From Streptococcus caballi DSM 19004 (GTDB taxonomy: Bacteria; Bacillota; Bacilli; Lactobacillales; Streptococcaceae): a stretch of 42,372 nt of DNA. This document shows positions 33,151 through 42,185 of the stretch, piece after piece. The stretch's first letter is position 1. Every line of letters begins with the position of its first letter. The stretch lies in assembly GCF_000379985.1 (NCBI RefSeq), contig NZ_KB904071.1:1-42372 (forward strand), given 5' to 3'. Under the pieces are notes generated by a model. The model did no database searches, was not told the DNA's origin, and was given only the letters and a program-made list of their open reading frames with translations. Both the position numbers and the translations under genes were made by a program.

Positions 33151-35451
33151 TTATCTTCCACCTAGAAGACTTGCCCAAGCTTTTTGATAATCACTATCCG
33201 TTCCACCAATAGCAAACTTGTAAGTCATGGTTCCTGGACCGTTTTTGGCCCAATAACTAGTCGTGGTTTCCCCATTCAAGGTAATATTACGTCCGTTAAC
33301 CGAAACCGAACCTGGCTGCAAGCCTGTTGATTTAAGTACATTAGCTTTGATAACACTAGAATCCAAACTGAATCGCGGCGCCGTATCAAAAAGGCTGGCG
33401 TCAGCTTGACTGATGGTATTGACTAAATTGGCCATGTAGTCGGCATTATTATTATATCCTGTCAAAGATTGCAAAGACGTGTTGTCATCGTGTCCTGCCC
33501 AACCACCCAAAGTGACCTTTGGAGTTGCCAACATGAGCCAGACATCAGATGTGGAGTTAGTTGTCCCAGTTTTACCAATCCAATCAGCATTAGCCAGATT
33601 ACCATTGATAGATTGGAGGCGAGCCTTGAAGGTTGTTGTCTGACCTGAACTGATTGGTCCCCTCAGTAAATCTTGCAAAATACTTGCTGTCGCCTTTGAG
33701 AAGACACGCACAGGTTTAGATTCATGCTTGTAAATAACCTCACCGTTACCGCTGGTAATACTTTCCACGATGTATTGCTTTTGATAAACGCCACCATTTG
33801 CAATCATTTGGTATGCATTGGTCTGTTGAGCTACAGAAATATCAATACCACCACCCAGAGGCAGACTTTCAATACCGTACTCAGGGATGTCATACCCCAT
33901 CTTCGTCATATAGCTTTCAACATCAACACCTTTTTCGTTTAATAGCTTGTAGGTCCAAAAAGCTGGGATATTCCAAGAAACATTCAAGGCTTCTGAAAGT
34001 GAAATCATGGTTGTTCCTTCGTCAGATGCATGCATGATTTTTTCGCCGCTTGAGAATGTTGTCGGATAATTTGACAGGACACTTGCGCTTCCTAAATAGC
34101 CCTGATCAATTGCGATACCGTAAGGCAAAATGGGTTTAATACTTGAACCTGGCGAACGTTTCGTATCAAAAGCATGGTTGTTTTGATTGGTACGGAAATC
34201 ACGGCCTCCAACAAAGCCTAGGATAGCCCCTGTTGAATTGTCAGTGAGGACATTACCCATCTGCACCGTACCAGTTCCATCATCAAGACGGCTGCCAAAC
34301 TGAGCGGCTGCCTGTTGCATCGCATTATAAACCCTTTTGTTGATAGTTGATTTAACCGTATAACCGCCGCGCTGTAGCTCTTCTTGAGCCTTTTGTTCAT
34401 ACAGTTGCTTAGTCGTGTCATTTTTCAAATCTTGTTCAGATACCTTGTCGCGTTTTATCAAGTAATCATACATGATATCTTGAGCTTCTGATAAAACCGA
34501 ATAATAAAGGTAATCATGCGTACCAGTTACAACCGTCTCAGGTTCCAAAAAGTCCTGTTTGATATCGTAAGACTTATAGGCGTTGTATTCTTTCTTAGTC
34601 AAAACACCTGTGCGGTACATGTTGTAGAGCACATTGTGCTGACGCTTAATTCCATAGGCCATATCTTCGTCAGACTTAAGCTTAGCATCAGCCGTGTAGG
34701 GTGAGTACACAATTGGACTCTGTGGCAAGCCCGCCAAAAAGGCAGCTTGTGGAATCGTCAAATCCTTAGCTGATACGCCAAATATTCCTTTGGCAGCCTC
34801 TTCAATACCAGCAATATTCTGCCCGTGATTATTACGTCCAAAGGGAGAGACATTTAAATAGTCCGATAAAATCTCATCCTTATCAATATAGCGCTCCAAA
34901 GCCAAGGCGTAGATAATCTCTTTAGATTTCCGCTTAAATGTCGGATCATCTCCTAAAATCTGCTGCTTAATCAGCTGCTGAGTTAGAGTAGAACCACCGC
35001 TGGATTCCCCTAAACCTAAAATAGAAGCCAAGGTGGCACGAAAAACAGCCTTAGGGACAACACCCTTGTGTTTGTTGAAATTTTCATCCTCAGTTGCCAC
35101 TATAGCTTGTTTGACATTATCTGAAATAGCCTCCTTACTAACAGGTGTACGCAGCAAGTCCGTATTTATCTTAGAAATCAAACTCTTATCTGAATAAGTC
35201 AACTGAGAAATCATGCTTACCGACTCGACCTGACTCACCATACTGTCCTTGCTAGGAACCTTCACTGATTCAACCTGACTGGCCAAGTAACCAAAAGCTA
35301 AGCCTGTACCTAACATGGCAAAGAGCAAAATAACCACATAGAAAAAGTCTGTCATCAATTTAATGGTCCTAAAAAAGACAGAACCTATACCGATGATATC
35401 TAATGATTGTTCTTTTTTTCTCTCTCGTTTGTTCTTTTTTTCTCTAGACAT
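33151..35451 (-). CDS. pbp1b: Class A penicillin-binding protein PBP1b
   Basis: The protein has 766 residues. A basic cytoplasmic tail (SREKKNKRERKKEQ) and one membrane helix (FFYVVILLFAMLGTGLAFGYL) anchor it. The GT51 glycosyltransferase domain has ATEDENFNKHKG (catalytic Glu), GGSTLTQQLIKQQIL and ALERYIDKDEILSDYLN. The transpeptidase has SPGSSIKP (SxxK serine), a SWN motif in NVSWNIP, and GKTGTTN (KTG). It polymerises and cross-links peptidoglycan outside the membrane. The gene diverges from tyrS. Confidence 0.93.
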   Translation of the reverse strand: MSREKKNKRERKKEQSLDIIGIGSVFFRTIKLMTDFFYVVILLFAMLGTGLAFGYLASQVESVKVPSKDSMVSQVESVSMISQLTYSDKSLISKINTDLLRTPVSKEAISDNVKQAIVATEDENFNKHKGVVPKAVFRATLASILGLGESSGGSTLTQQLIKQQILGDDPTFKRKSKEIIYALALERYIDKDEILSDYLNVSPFGRNNHGQNIAGIEEAAKGIFGVSAKDLTIPQAAFLAGLPQSPIVYSPYTADAKLKSDEDMAYGIKRQHNVLYNMYRTGVLTKKEYNAYKSYDIKQDFLEPETVVTGTHDYLYYSVLSEAQDIMYDYLIKRDKVSEQDLKNDTTKQLYEQKAQEELQRGGYTVKSTINKRVYNAMQQAAAQFGSRLDDGTGTVQMGNVLTDNSTGAILGFVGGRDFRTNQNNHAFDTKRSPGSSIKPILPYGIAIDQGYLGSASVLSNYPTTFSSGEKIMHASDEGTTMISLSEALNVSWNIPAFWTYKLLNEKGVDVESYMTKMGYDIPEYGIESLPLGGGIDISVAQQTNAYQMIANGGVYQKQYIVESITSGNGEVIYKHESKPVRVFSKATASILQDLLRGPISSGQTTTFKARLQSINGNLANADWIGKTGTTNSTSDVWLMLATPKVTLGGWAGHDDNTSLQSLTGYNNNADYMANLVNTISQADASLFDTAPRFSLDSSVIKANVLKSTGLQPGSVSVNGRNITLNGETTTSYWAKNGPGTMTYKFAIGGTDSDYQKAWASLLGGR

Positions 35452-35467
35452 TTACATACCTCGTTCT

Positions 35468-35524
35468 ATATTATATCAAACTTTGATAAAGCTTGCATAG
35501 CGACAGCCATTTTTGATATAATAT
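35468..35524. promoter_or_regulatory. Overlapping divergent promoters of pbp1b and tyrS
   Basis: Plus strand: TTGCAT (35493-35498), 18 nt, TATAAT (35517-35522) with a TGA extension for tyrS. Minus strand: extended -10 TGATATAAT (-10 at 35470-35475) for pbp1b, -35 weak. The 13-nt sequence TTTGATATAATAT occurs once on each strand (35512-35524 and 35468-35480), so the two -10 regions are perfect inverted copies. No T-box leader precedes tyrS. Confidence 0.72.
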
Positions 35525-35557
35525 CCTATAAACTATATAGAAAATGGAGAAAGCCTT

Positions 35558-36814
35558 ATGAATATTTTTGAAGAACTTAAAGCCCGCGGCTTGGTCTTTC
35601 AGACGACTGACGAAGAAGCCTTAGTAAAAGCATTAACAGAAGGGCAAGTTTCTTATTACACAGGCTATGATCCAACAGCAGACAGTCTTCACCTTGGTCA
35701 CCTGGTTGCCATTTTGACATCACGCCGTTTGCAATTGGCTGGCCACAAACCATACGCTCTCGTTGGAGGAGCTACTGGACTAATCGGCGATCCATCCTTT
35801 AAAGATGCTGAGCGTAGCCTCCAAACCAAAGATACCGTTGACGGTTGGGTGACTAAGATCCAGAATCAGCTCTCTCGTTTCCTCGATTTTGAAAATGGTG
35901 ATAATAAAGCTGAAATGGTCAACAATTATGACTGGTTTGGCTCTATCAGCTTTATTGATTTCTTGCGCGACGTTGGAAAGTATTTTACTGTTAACTACAT
36001 GATGAGCAAGGATTCTGTTAAAAAGCGTATCGAAACTGGAATTTCTTATACTGAGTTTGCTTACCAAATCATGCAGGGCTATGATTTCTATGAACTTAAT
36101 GACAAACACAATGTCACCCTGCAAATCGGCGGTTCTGACCAGTGGGGAAATATGACAGCGGGAACTGAGTTACTACGCCGTAAAGCTGACAAGATCGGAC
36201 ATGTTATGACAGTGCCTCTTATTACAGATGCTACTGGTAAAAAATTTGGTAAGTCAGAGGGAAATGCCGTTTGGCTTGATGCCGATAAGACTTCTCCTTA
36301 TGAAATGTATCAATTTTGGCTTAATGTTATGGATGATGACGCCGTGCGTTTCTTGAAAATCTTCACTTTCCTATCACTGGAAGAAATTGCTGAAATCGAA
36401 AAAGAATTCAACTCAGCTCGCCATGAACGCTTAGCACAAAAGATTCTAGCTCGCGAAGTTGTTACACTTGTTCACGGTGAGAAAGCCTACCAACAAGCCC
36501 TCAACATTACTGAACAGCTTTTTGCTGGTAACATTAAAAATCTCTCAGCTAAAGAACTCAAACAAGGTCTTAGCAATGTGCCTAACTACGCGGTTAGCAC
36601 AGACGACAATCTCAACATCGTAGAAATCCTGGTCGCTGCTAAAATTTCACCATCAAAACGGCAAGCTCGTGAAGATGTACAAAATGGGGCCATCTATATC
36701 AATGGCGAACGTGTGCAAGATTTGGATTACAGCCTATCAGCTAACGATAAAATTGATGGCGAACTCACTGTCATCCGTCGCGGCAAGAAAAAATATTTTG
36801 TTTTAACTTACTGA
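35558..36814 (+). CDS. tyrS: Tyrosyl-tRNA synthetase
   Basis: The protein has 418 residues, TyrRS bacterial type 1. The Rossmann core has the HIGH variant in [12 protein letters not shown] near residue 47, tyrosine-binding residues in [18 protein letters not shown] and [12 protein letters not shown], and the KMSKS variant KFGKSEG near residue 230. The C-terminal S4 RNA-binding domain ([23 protein letters not shown]) binds tRNA. It charges tRNA-Tyr with tyrosine. A promoter and GGAGAAAG ribosome site precede it; the leader is short (about 30 nt). Confidence 0.96.
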   Translation: MNIFEELKARGLVFQTTDEEALVKALTEGQVSYYTGYDPTADSLHLGHLVAILTSRRLQLAGHKPYALVGGATGLIGDPSFKDAERSLQTKDTVDGWVTKIQNQLSRFLDFENGDNKAEMVNNYDWFGSISFIDFLRDVGKYFTVNYMMSKDSVKKRIETGISYTEFAYQIMQGYDFYELNDKHNVTLQIGGSDQWGNMTAGTELLRRKADKIGHVMTVPLITDATGKKFGKSEGNAVWLDADKTSPYEMYQFWLNVMDDDAVRFLKIFTFLSLEEIAEIEKEFNSARHERLAQKILAREVVTLVHGEKAYQQALNITEQLFAGNIKNLSAKELKQGLSNVPNYAVSTDDNLNIVEILVAAKISPSKRQAREDVQNGAIYINGERVQDLDYSLSANDKIDGELTVIRRGKKKYFVLTY

Positions 36815-36863
36815 TACTCTGACCACTTAAATGAGTCTGAGACAAAAGTCCCTTGACTAGTCA

Positions 36864-36902
36864 AAAAAGTAGAGCTCCATTTTAATGGGAGCTCTACTTT
36901 TT
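36864..36902 (+). terminator. Terminator serving tyrS, inside the IS end
   Basis: AAAAAGTAGAGCTCC / GGAGCTCTACTTTTT is a perfect 15-bp stem with a 9-nt loop and T-run on the plus strand, 49 nt after the tyrS stop. It is part of the IS terminal region. Confidence 0.85.
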
Positions 36903-37515
36903 AGTTTTTACTTGTTCTCTTGTTATATTTTAGAAGCTTGTTTGCCATATGAACAAAGCTCATAGAAAGCTGTCTTTTACCTCTCAGGCACATCTCTTGG
37001 ACCCCAAGCAAGCCTATACCTGACCAAAAACAACTTCCACATCAACTTGGCGTTTGTCAAAGATGCGACTGCCCGCTTCAGATGAGAGCGCTTTGCATTC
37101 TTTTTCGCTTTAATACCTGATACCCCTCATATTTCTCGGTCCGCACTGAAAAATCATCCTTTACTTTGACTAATTCTTCTTCAATATATTGGATCAGATC
37201 TGCCAATTTTTCTTCAAGCATCTGTGTCTGTTTTTGGAGTATGACGGGAAACTTATTCGCCGCTTTCTTCCAAACGAAGCTGTATTTGTTGGTATTAGCT
37301 TCAATCTTGCGCCCAGAGAAGATACCTTGTGAATAGCAAAGAGAAGAGCTGATAGAAGGAGTTTTTGGGGGATGAAGGGCAAATGGATAGACCGAAAGTA
37401 ATGCTCCTTTGGTGTATTGACAACCCGTTCGATTGTAAAGACAATATGGTCTTTAGGCAAGATATAAGCAAGTTCTAATAGTAAAGTAGTCGGATTTGTG
37501 TTAGTGAATGTGCAT
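36901..37515 (-). pseudogene. IS1182-type transposase remnant
   Basis: Minus-strand pieces in different frames line up as one transposase. NPTTLLLELAYILPKDHIVF lies near the start. FSGRKIEANTNKYSFVWKKAA follows in another frame from ~37317. VEVVFGQV then appears with a stop after it, and the C-terminus CLRGKRQLSMSFVHMANKLL ends at 36901. At least two frameshifts, in-frame stops and missing central sequence make it inactive. The 154-residue open frame at 37194-37658 is an accident of this decay and not a gene. Confidence 0.75.
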
Positions 37516-37582
37516 GAGATAGTCTTTCTAAAAGGTTTATGGGACAATTCTGGTTTAACAAGACTGTCTATCACAACTACGC

Positions 37583-37613
37583 AAAAAGCAACGGCGCAAA
37601 ACCGTTGCTTTTT
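37583..37613 (-). terminator. Terminator serving adcB, inside the IS end
   Basis: AAAAAGCAACGG / CCGTTGCTTTTT is a perfect 12-bp stem with a 7-nt loop and T-runs on both strands. It lies 38 nt after the adcB stop. It is part of the IS right end. Confidence 0.82.
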
Positions 37614-37650
37614 TTGATCAGACAAAGGACTTTTGTCCCAGACTCTTTTA

Positions 37651-38466
37651 CTACGCACGCTTTTTCAGCAGACTAAAAATGCTGATTATCAGGAAAATTC
37701 CAATGAAAATGATGGTTATAGTTGCGCTTGCTGGCGTTTCCCACCAATAAGACAGGAAGATTCCTGCAACCATGCCCAAGAAACCAATCAGAATTCCGAT
37801 AAAGATAACAGAAGTGAAATTTTTTCCCAATCGCATGGCAATACTCGCTGGCAGAACCATGATGGTCGAGACCAAGAGAGCCCCAGCAGCAGGAATTGTC
37901 AAAGCAATCGCAATTCCAGTCACGACATTAAACAAAATGGACATGAGACGAACAGGCAGTCCATCCACAAAGGCTGTATCCTCATCGAAAGTCAAAATAT
38001 ACATAGGACGAATAAAGAGCATAGTCAAGACTAAGATAATCACAGCAATAGCAAACAGTGCAATGACCTGCTCCTTACTAATTGTGATAATAGAGCCAAA
38101 CAAATACTGATCTAAGCTAACACCACTAGCATTATTAGATTTACTCATAATCATCAAAGAAACTGCCAATCCCAAGGACATCAAAATCGCTGTTGAAATC
38201 TCCATATAGTTCTTATAGACTGTTCTGAGATATTCTAAAATAACCGCTGCAACAGTGACCACTAATATGGTTGACCAAGTCGGTGATATACCAAGAAGAA
38301 CACCCAAAGCCACCCCAGCCAAGGATACATGACTCAGAGTATCACTCATCAAACTCTGACGCCGCAAAATTAAGAAAATGCCTAAAATCGGTGCAAAAAT
38401 ACTAATGGCCACAACAGCTAGCAACGCACGTTGCATAAAATCATAGGATAGTATTTCAGTGAACAT
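37651..38466 (-). CDS. adcB: Zinc ABC transporter permease AdcB
   Basis: The protein has 271 residues with about eight hydrophobic helices ([58 protein letters not shown]). It is an ABC-3 family metal permease, with the [14 protein letters not shown] loop and the [13 protein letters not shown] segment. ATG 38466 (MFTEIL) is chosen because GGAGG lies just upstream. It overlaps the adcC end by 11 nt. With AdcC and a binding protein encoded elsewhere it imports Zn(II). Confidence 0.94.
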   Translation of the reverse strand: MFTEILSYDFMQRALLAVVAISIFAPILGIFLILRRQSLMSDTLSHVSLAGVALGVLLGISPTWSTILVVTVAAVILEYLRTVYKNYMEISTAILMSLGLAVSLMIMSKSNNASGVSLDQYLFGSIITISKEQVIALFAIAVIILVLTMLFIRPMYILTFDEDTAFVDGLPVRLMSILFNVVTGIAIALTIPAAGALLVSTIMVLPASIAMRLGKNFTSVIFIGILIGFLGMVAGIFLSYWWETPASATITIIFIGIFLIISIFSLLKKRA

Positions 38467-39166
38467 GGCTACCTCCATCTACATCAGACTCATGAACATT
38501 AAAACATCGCCAAGGAAGTTCTTGATTGCGCACCAAATGAATGTTCCTGTCTGCATATTGTCTGACCTCTTCAGGATCATGCGTGATCATGAGAACAGAC
38601 TTGCCATGCTTATGAGCACTGTGATGCATCAGCTCATAGAATGTTTGAGTAGCTCCAGAATCCATCCCAGTGGTAGGCTCATCCAAGACAAAAATATCAG
38701 GATCCGAAGCAAACATTCGCGCAATAACTGTTCTTTGCTTTTGACCACCAGACAAACTGCCAATTCGCTTATGACGGCTTTCCCACATACCAACAGACTC
38801 TAGACTAGCCTTGATATGTTCATCATCATGCTTGGTTAAGCGCCGAAACCAACCATTCCGTGGATAGCGGCCTGATTTAACAAACTCATAAACTGTTGAT
38901 GGAAAGCCAGCATTGAAACTAGCGATTTGCTGAGGCAAGTAGGCAAGACGTAGCTTCTTTCTATTCTTATTGAATTTTGAAAATTCAACCTTTCCTACTT
39001 TAGGTGTCAAGATACCTAGTGTTGCTTTAATCAAAGTTGACTTAGCAGCACCATTTTCACCAGTCAGAGTGACAAACTCACCACTGTCCAAATAATAATT
39101 AACTCCTTCCAAAACAGGCTCATTATCGTACTGATAGGAAAGATTTTCAACCGTTATATATCTCAT
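38456..39166 (-). CDS. adcC: Zinc ABC transporter ATP-binding protein AdcC
   Basis: The protein has 236 residues. Walker A is [16 protein letters not shown] near residue 38 (the Ala-Ala variant usual for AdcC), the Q-loop lies around [11 protein letters not shown], the signature is SLSGGQKQR, Walker B is FVLDEPTTG, and the H-loop is LMITHDPEE. It powers zinc import through AdcB. ATGA overlap with adcR at 39163-39166 indicates translational coupling. Confidence 0.95.
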   Translation of the reverse strand: MRYITVENLSYQYDNEPVLEGVNYYLDSGEFVTLTGENGAAKSTLIKATLGILTPKVGKVEFSKFNKNRKKLRLAYLPQQIASFNAGFPSTVYEFVKSGRYPRNGWFRRLTKHDDEHIKASLESVGMWESRHKRIGSLSGGQKQRTVIARMFASDPDIFVLDEPTTGMDSGATQTFYELMHHSAHKHGKSVLMITHDPEEVRQYADRNIHLVRNQELPWRCFNVHESDVDGGSHVH

Positions 39167-39612
39167 TTCATTCCTTCTAACTGATCCGAAAAAGCGATTA
39201 AAAATCGCTCAATAACTTGCTTTTCCTCATCAGAAAATTGATTGACTAGTTCATCGTAGACAGCTAAGGTCGCCTTATGATGATGTGTATGTTCCTCGGC
39301 CACAGGTTTTGCTAAATCCGTTAACTCAAAAAAGGTAACTCGCGCATCATCTACTTTTTTGACCGGCGCCAACATATCTTGCTTGACCAAACTCTTAATA
39401 GCCTTTGTTATTGCTGCCTGACTGACATTCAAACGCTTGGATAAATCAGAGTTAGTCAGCCTCTCCTGAGACAAGAGCATCAAAATATGTTCCTGTGTAT
39501 TGGTCAGGTTGACCCCACTTTGACAAGCACCAAAAAGTAACTCATGCTGATTTTCAGCCTTCAACAAAATGTGATTAACCAAATCGTCTAATTGTTTATT
39601 CAAATTTGTCAT
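39163..39612 (-). CDS. adcR: Zinc-responsive MarR-family repressor AdcR
   Basis: The 149-residue protein has a winged helix [24 protein letters not shown] (residues ~52-75). The known AdcR zinc ligands are all present at the expected positions: Glu24, Cys30, Glu41, His42, His108 and His112 (ENQHE...C, QEH, EEHTHHH). With zinc bound, AdcR represses adcRCB and other zinc-uptake genes. A perfect AdcR box lies 18 nt upstream of its ATG, over the -10, so it is autoregulated. Confidence 0.95.
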   Translation of the reverse strand: MTNLNKQLDDLVNHILLKAENQHELLFGACQSGVNLTNTQEHILMLLSQERLTNSDLSKRLNVSQAAITKAIKSLVKQDMLAPVKKVDDARVTFFELTDLAKPVAEEHTHHHKATLAVYDELVNQFSDEEKQVIERFLIAFSDQLEGMK

Positions 39613-39629
39613 AAAAGCACCTCACTTAA

Positions 39630-39649
39630 TTAACCAGTTAATTATACCA
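39630..39649 (-). promoter_or_regulatory. AdcR operator and adcRCB promoter
   Basis: TTAACCAGTTAA (39630-39641) is the perfect 12-nt AdcR palindrome. It abuts an extended -10, TGGTATAAT (39641-39649, minus strand). Bound AdcR would cover the transcription start. Confidence 0.88.
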
Positions 39650-39673
39650 TGAAGAAAAAAAAGAATCAAATTT

Positions 39674-39865
39674 TGTACTGCCCCCAAAAAGTTATAAAAA
39701 ACATTAGAGAAAGGATTTAGTTCAGTACTCTACAGGACTAAGTCCTTTTAGTTTGACTTTAATGCGTTTGTTGTTGTAGTAAAAAAATATAATCAGTGAT
39801 AGCTTGTTCGAGTTGGTTAAGGAAATTAAAACTCTTCTCATAGCCTTCGGACATATCATACTCAA
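39674..39865 (-). pseudogene. 3' remnant of an IS3-family transposase
   Basis: The minus strand encodes YEKSFNFLNQLEQAITDYIF, then after a frame change in a run of seven T residues YYNNKRIKVKLKGLSPVEY, an in-frame TGA, and TKSFL. This is the C-terminus of an IS3-family (IS150-like) OrfB. A terminal sequence TGTACTGCCCCC marks one end at 39674. The rest of the element is absent, cut near 39865. Confidence 0.75.
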
Positions 39866-39888
39866 TTAAAATAAAAAATAGCCGAAGT

Positions 39889-40769
39889 TCAATGTCTATG
39901 TACAATTGATTTTAGTTGACAAGAAGACGCGGTTTGAATAATCTCCTGAAGTCTATCAATTACCTCGTTCAATGTTCTAAATACTTTATTCTTGAAACCA
40001 CGTTTGCGAATCTCTGCCCATACTTGCTCAATAGGGGTCATTTCAGGTGTATAGGGGGGAACGAAGGTACATTCGATATTCTCAGGGATATTTTACATCT
40101 GAGATTTATGCCAGACGGCATTATCCACGACTAAAATAATATAGTCTTCTGGATAAGCGGCCGATAGCTGGCGTAAAAACTCATTCATCCAAGCACTATT
40201 ACATCCACCTGCTATGATGAAAAATGAGTCACCTGTATAGGCATTGACAGCCCCATCACAATAACGATACTCACGAATATGATGGCTAGCAACATGAGGA
40301 CAATACCCCTTTGGAGACCAAGCACGAACCAAGCTTACTAGTATGACCAAAACCCGCCTCAAAGAATCTCTTGATTCTTTGACCCGACCATAGCGTTTCA
40401 ATAAGGCATAGAAACCTTCGCTTCCCACATGCTCTTGATAGGCTTCATGAAGCTCTGCAATTGCGATAAATTGTCCTGAGGGCTAGTAAACTGTTCTTGT
40501 AAAAAGCTTCTTTCTTCCTCATATGTTAAATAAGAACGATAACGGTCACCTCGCGTATCTTGAATAAGCAAAGAAAGGCCTTCTTGTCCATATTTCTTCA
40601 CCAAACGCCAGATGGTGTCATGAGAGAAACCAATGCTCTCAGGAATAGTTTTGTAAGTCATCTTTTGGGAGCGGAAATACACAACTTGAATCCGTTTGTG
40701 ATAAGGAGCCAATGTTTTATCTTTTGGAGCTGATTTGAGTTCTCTTATTGGGATTGTGTAAAGTTCATA
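39889..40769 (-). pseudogene. Broken IS630-family transposase
   Basis: From about 40769 the minus strand encodes IPIRELKSAPKDKTL, then an HTH region (QKMTYKTIPESIGFSHDTIW). A frameshift near 40440 moves to ELHEAYQEHVGSEGFYALL. A second damaged region follows where the first catalytic Asp segment should be. The DDE core continues as CDGAVNAYTGDSFFIIAG and YIILVVDNAVWHKSQM, then an in-frame TAA (40093-40095). The conserved end CTFVPPYTPEMTPIEQVWAE reaches 39889. At least one frameshift and one nonsense codon make it inactive. It is joined to the IS3 remnant. Confidence 0.8.
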
Positions 40770-40815
40770 TCATCACTGTAATTCAGAATTTAATTTTTAT
40801 TAAGTATAAAATAAG

Positions 40816-40854
40816 ATCCCAAATGTTAGATTTTTTCTATCTAACTTTTGGGAT
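40816..40854. repeat. Long inverted repeat after ispE
   Basis: Arms ATCCCAAATGTTAGAT and ATCTAACTTTTGGGAT pair over 16 positions with a single mismatch, with a 7-nt loop. It lies 36 nt beyond the ispE stop and may act as its terminator, though the minus-strand tail is CTTATTTT rather than a clean T-run. It could also be an end of the neighbouring IS630 remnant. Confidence 0.6.
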
Positions 40855-40889
40855 GCGGTTCATTTTCATGATTCCTTTCATCTACAATT

Positions 40890-41738
40890 CTACAAAATTC
40901 GAACTTTGTAAACTTCCTTACAAAAACCCTTCATACTATTTACAATTCTATCAGCCTTTTTCTCAGTTTTACAAAGTGCAAAAACTGTTGGCCCACTTCC
41001 TGTCATCAGAGCAACATCAGCTCCGCATTTCACCATGCGATCCTTAATCTTTCGAATGAAAGGTTTTCTAGCAATCGTCACATCCTCCAGAGAATTCCCC
41101 ATGTGAGCAATCATTGACTCATAATCGTCAGCTAAAATAGCATCCTTCAAAGCCTCAATATTGACTCGACTGATGGTATCACAATCAATTTCTTGAAAAA
41201 CTGTTCTTGTCGAAATACCAAAATCAGGCTTGACTAAAACTACCCAAGAAGACACTTTGGCATTCAAACATTCCACCTGCTCACCTTTTCCCGAAATTAA
41301 CGAACAGCCTGCTTTTAAACAATAAGGTACATCACTTCCAATAGTAAAACCAATTTCAATCATCTCTTCTTGAGACATCTCAAGTTGCCAAAGTTTATTC
41401 AAAGCTCTAATTGTCGCCGCAGCGTCAGAAGAACCACCACCTAAACCAGCACAAACTGGAATCCTTTTTTCCAAAAAGATAGAGACCCCTGATCTAATTG
41501 AATATCGCTCCTTAATCAGATAAGCAGCTTTATAAACATCGTTCCTCTTATTTAAAGGCATCATATTATTGTCTGAAACAATTTTAATCACATCCTCCGA
41601 ACAAGCTTCAACCGTCACATAATCATTCAGATCAATGCTCACCATAACCATAGATAATTTATGATAACCATCCGAACACTTACCAGCAATATCCAACCCT
41701 AAGTTAATCTTTGCTGGCGCTTTCTCAATAATAACCAT
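40890..41738 (-). CDS. ispE: IspE-type GHMP kinase (4-diphosphocytidyl-2-C-methyl-D-erythritol kinase homologue)
   Basis: The protein has 282 residues. The GHMP fold is shown by APAKINLGLDIAGKCSDGYHKL at the N-terminus, the ATP loop VCAGLGGGSSDAAATIRAL near residue 95, and MTGSGPTVFALC near residue 255. In other bacteria it phosphorylates CDP-methylerythritol in the MEP isoprenoid pathway. Streptococci make isoprenoids by mevalonate and usually keep this gene as an orphan between a tRNA cluster and adcR, so its true substrate here is unclear. It has an extended -10 promoter just after the tRNA terminator. Confidence 0.9.
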   Translation of the reverse strand: MVIIEKAPAKINLGLDIAGKCSDGYHKLSMVMVSIDLNDYVTVEACSEDVIKIVSDNNMMPLNKRNDVYKAAYLIKERYSIRSGVSIFLEKRIPVCAGLGGGSSDAAATIRALNKLWQLEMSQEEMIEIGFTIGSDVPYCLKAGCSLISGKGEQVECLNAKVSSWVVLVKPDFGISTRTVFQEIDCDTISRVNIEALKDAILADDYESMIAHMGNSLEDVTIARKPFIRKIKDRMVKCGADVALMTGSGPTVFALCKTEKKADRIVNSMKGFCKEVYKVRIL

Positions 41739-41773
41739 GTACTTAGTACTTACCCTTCATTGCAATTAAAACT

Positions 41774-41782
41774 ATTATAACA
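41774..41782 (-). promoter_or_regulatory. Extended -10 promoter of ispE
   Basis: TGTTATAAT on the minus strand is a perfect -10 with TGn extension, 36 nt upstream of the ispE ATG. No good -35 was found. Confidence 0.55.
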
Positions 41783-41800
41783 AAATAAATATTAAAAGCT

Positions 41801-41826
41801 AAAAAAAGCCTCAATAAACAAGGCTT
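41801..41826 (-). terminator. Terminator of the tRNA cluster
   Basis: AAAGCCT / AGGCTTT with an 8-9 nt loop is followed by further T residues on the minus strand, 19 nt after the last tRNA. Confidence 0.82.
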
Positions 41827-41844
41827 TAGTACTTCTTTAAGCTA

Positions 41845-41928
41845 TACCGGCGGCCGGGGTCGAACCGGCACGTCCGTGAGGACACTGGATTTTGAGTCCA
41901 GCGCGTCTGCCAATTCCGCCACGCCGGC
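41845..41928 (-). tRNA. tRNA-Leu (anticodon CAA)
   Basis: A class II tRNA of 84 nt. Anticodon stem CTGGA/TCCAG encloses CTCAAAA, giving anticodon CAA (codon UUG). The long variable arm TGTCCTCACGGACGT and the T-arm CCGGTTCGACCCCGG are clear. The 3' CCA is not encoded. It is the last gene of the cluster. Confidence 0.95.
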
Positions 41929-41940
41929 TTAAAAGTATAA

Positions 41941-42012
41941 CTGGGGTAGCTGGATTCGAACCAACGCATGAGGGAGTCAAAGTCCCTTGCCTTACCGCTT
42001 GGCTATACCCCA
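41941..42012 (-). tRNA. tRNA-Gln (anticodon UUG)
   Basis: It is 72 nt long. Acceptor TGGGGTA pairs with TACCCCA and G73 follows, as usual for tRNA-Gln. Anticodon loop CTTTGAC gives UUG. T-arm is CTGGATTCGAACCAA-like on the plus strand. CCA is not encoded. Confidence 0.95.
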
Positions 42013-42024
42013 ATAATATAAATA

Positions 42025-42098
42025 GGCGAGTGATGGGGATCGAACCCACGCATGCCAGAGCCACAATCTGGTGTGTTAACCACTTCACCACACCCGCC
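42025..42098 (-). tRNA. tRNA-His (anticodon GUG)
   Basis: It is 74 nt long including the encoded extra 5' G (G-1), which pairs with C73, the histidine identity element. Anticodon loop TTGTGGC gives GUG. T-arm GTGGGTTCGATCCCCAT-like sequence is intact. CCA is not encoded. Confidence 0.95.
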
Positions 42099-42108
42099 AT
42101 TTCCAAAA

Positions 42109-42179
42109 CACGGGCAGTAGGAATTGAACCCACACTGAAGGTTTTGGAGACCTTAGTTCTACCTTTAAACTATGCCCGT
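42109..42179 (-). tRNA. tRNA-Trp (anticodon CCA)
   Basis: It is 71 nt long. Acceptor ACGGGCA pairs with TGCCCGT, with G73. Anticodon stem AAGGT/ACCTT encloses CTCCAAA, giving anticodon CCA (codon UGG). The 3' CCA is not encoded. Confidence 0.95.
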
Positions 42180-42185
42180 TTAAGA

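Larger units (their letters stand above)
36833..37645 (-). mobile_element. Degenerate IS1182-family insertion sequence
   Basis: Inverted ends GAGTCTGAGACAAAAGTCC (36833 onward) and, read from the other side, GAGTCTGGGACAAAAGTCC (37645 inward) match except for one base, and the match continues more loosely for ~16 nt. Between them lie broken pieces of a transposase. The 813-nt length is about half of a full element, so internal sequence is missing. It fills the gap between tyrS and adcB, ending 5 nt from the adcB stop. I see no target duplication. Confidence 0.72.

Noticed and set aside
35523..35557. T-box riboswitch before tyrS
   Set aside because: The leader after the -10 is only about 30 nt, too short for a T-box.
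36825..37655. Target-site duplication flanking the IS1182 remnant
   Set aside because: The flanking bases (AAAT on the left, TTTT on the right) do not match as a direct repeat.
37194..37658. 154-codon minus-strand open frame as a gene
   Set aside because: It runs from the adcB end through the IS inverted repeat and switches between transposase frames; only short parts match a transposase. It is a product of decay.
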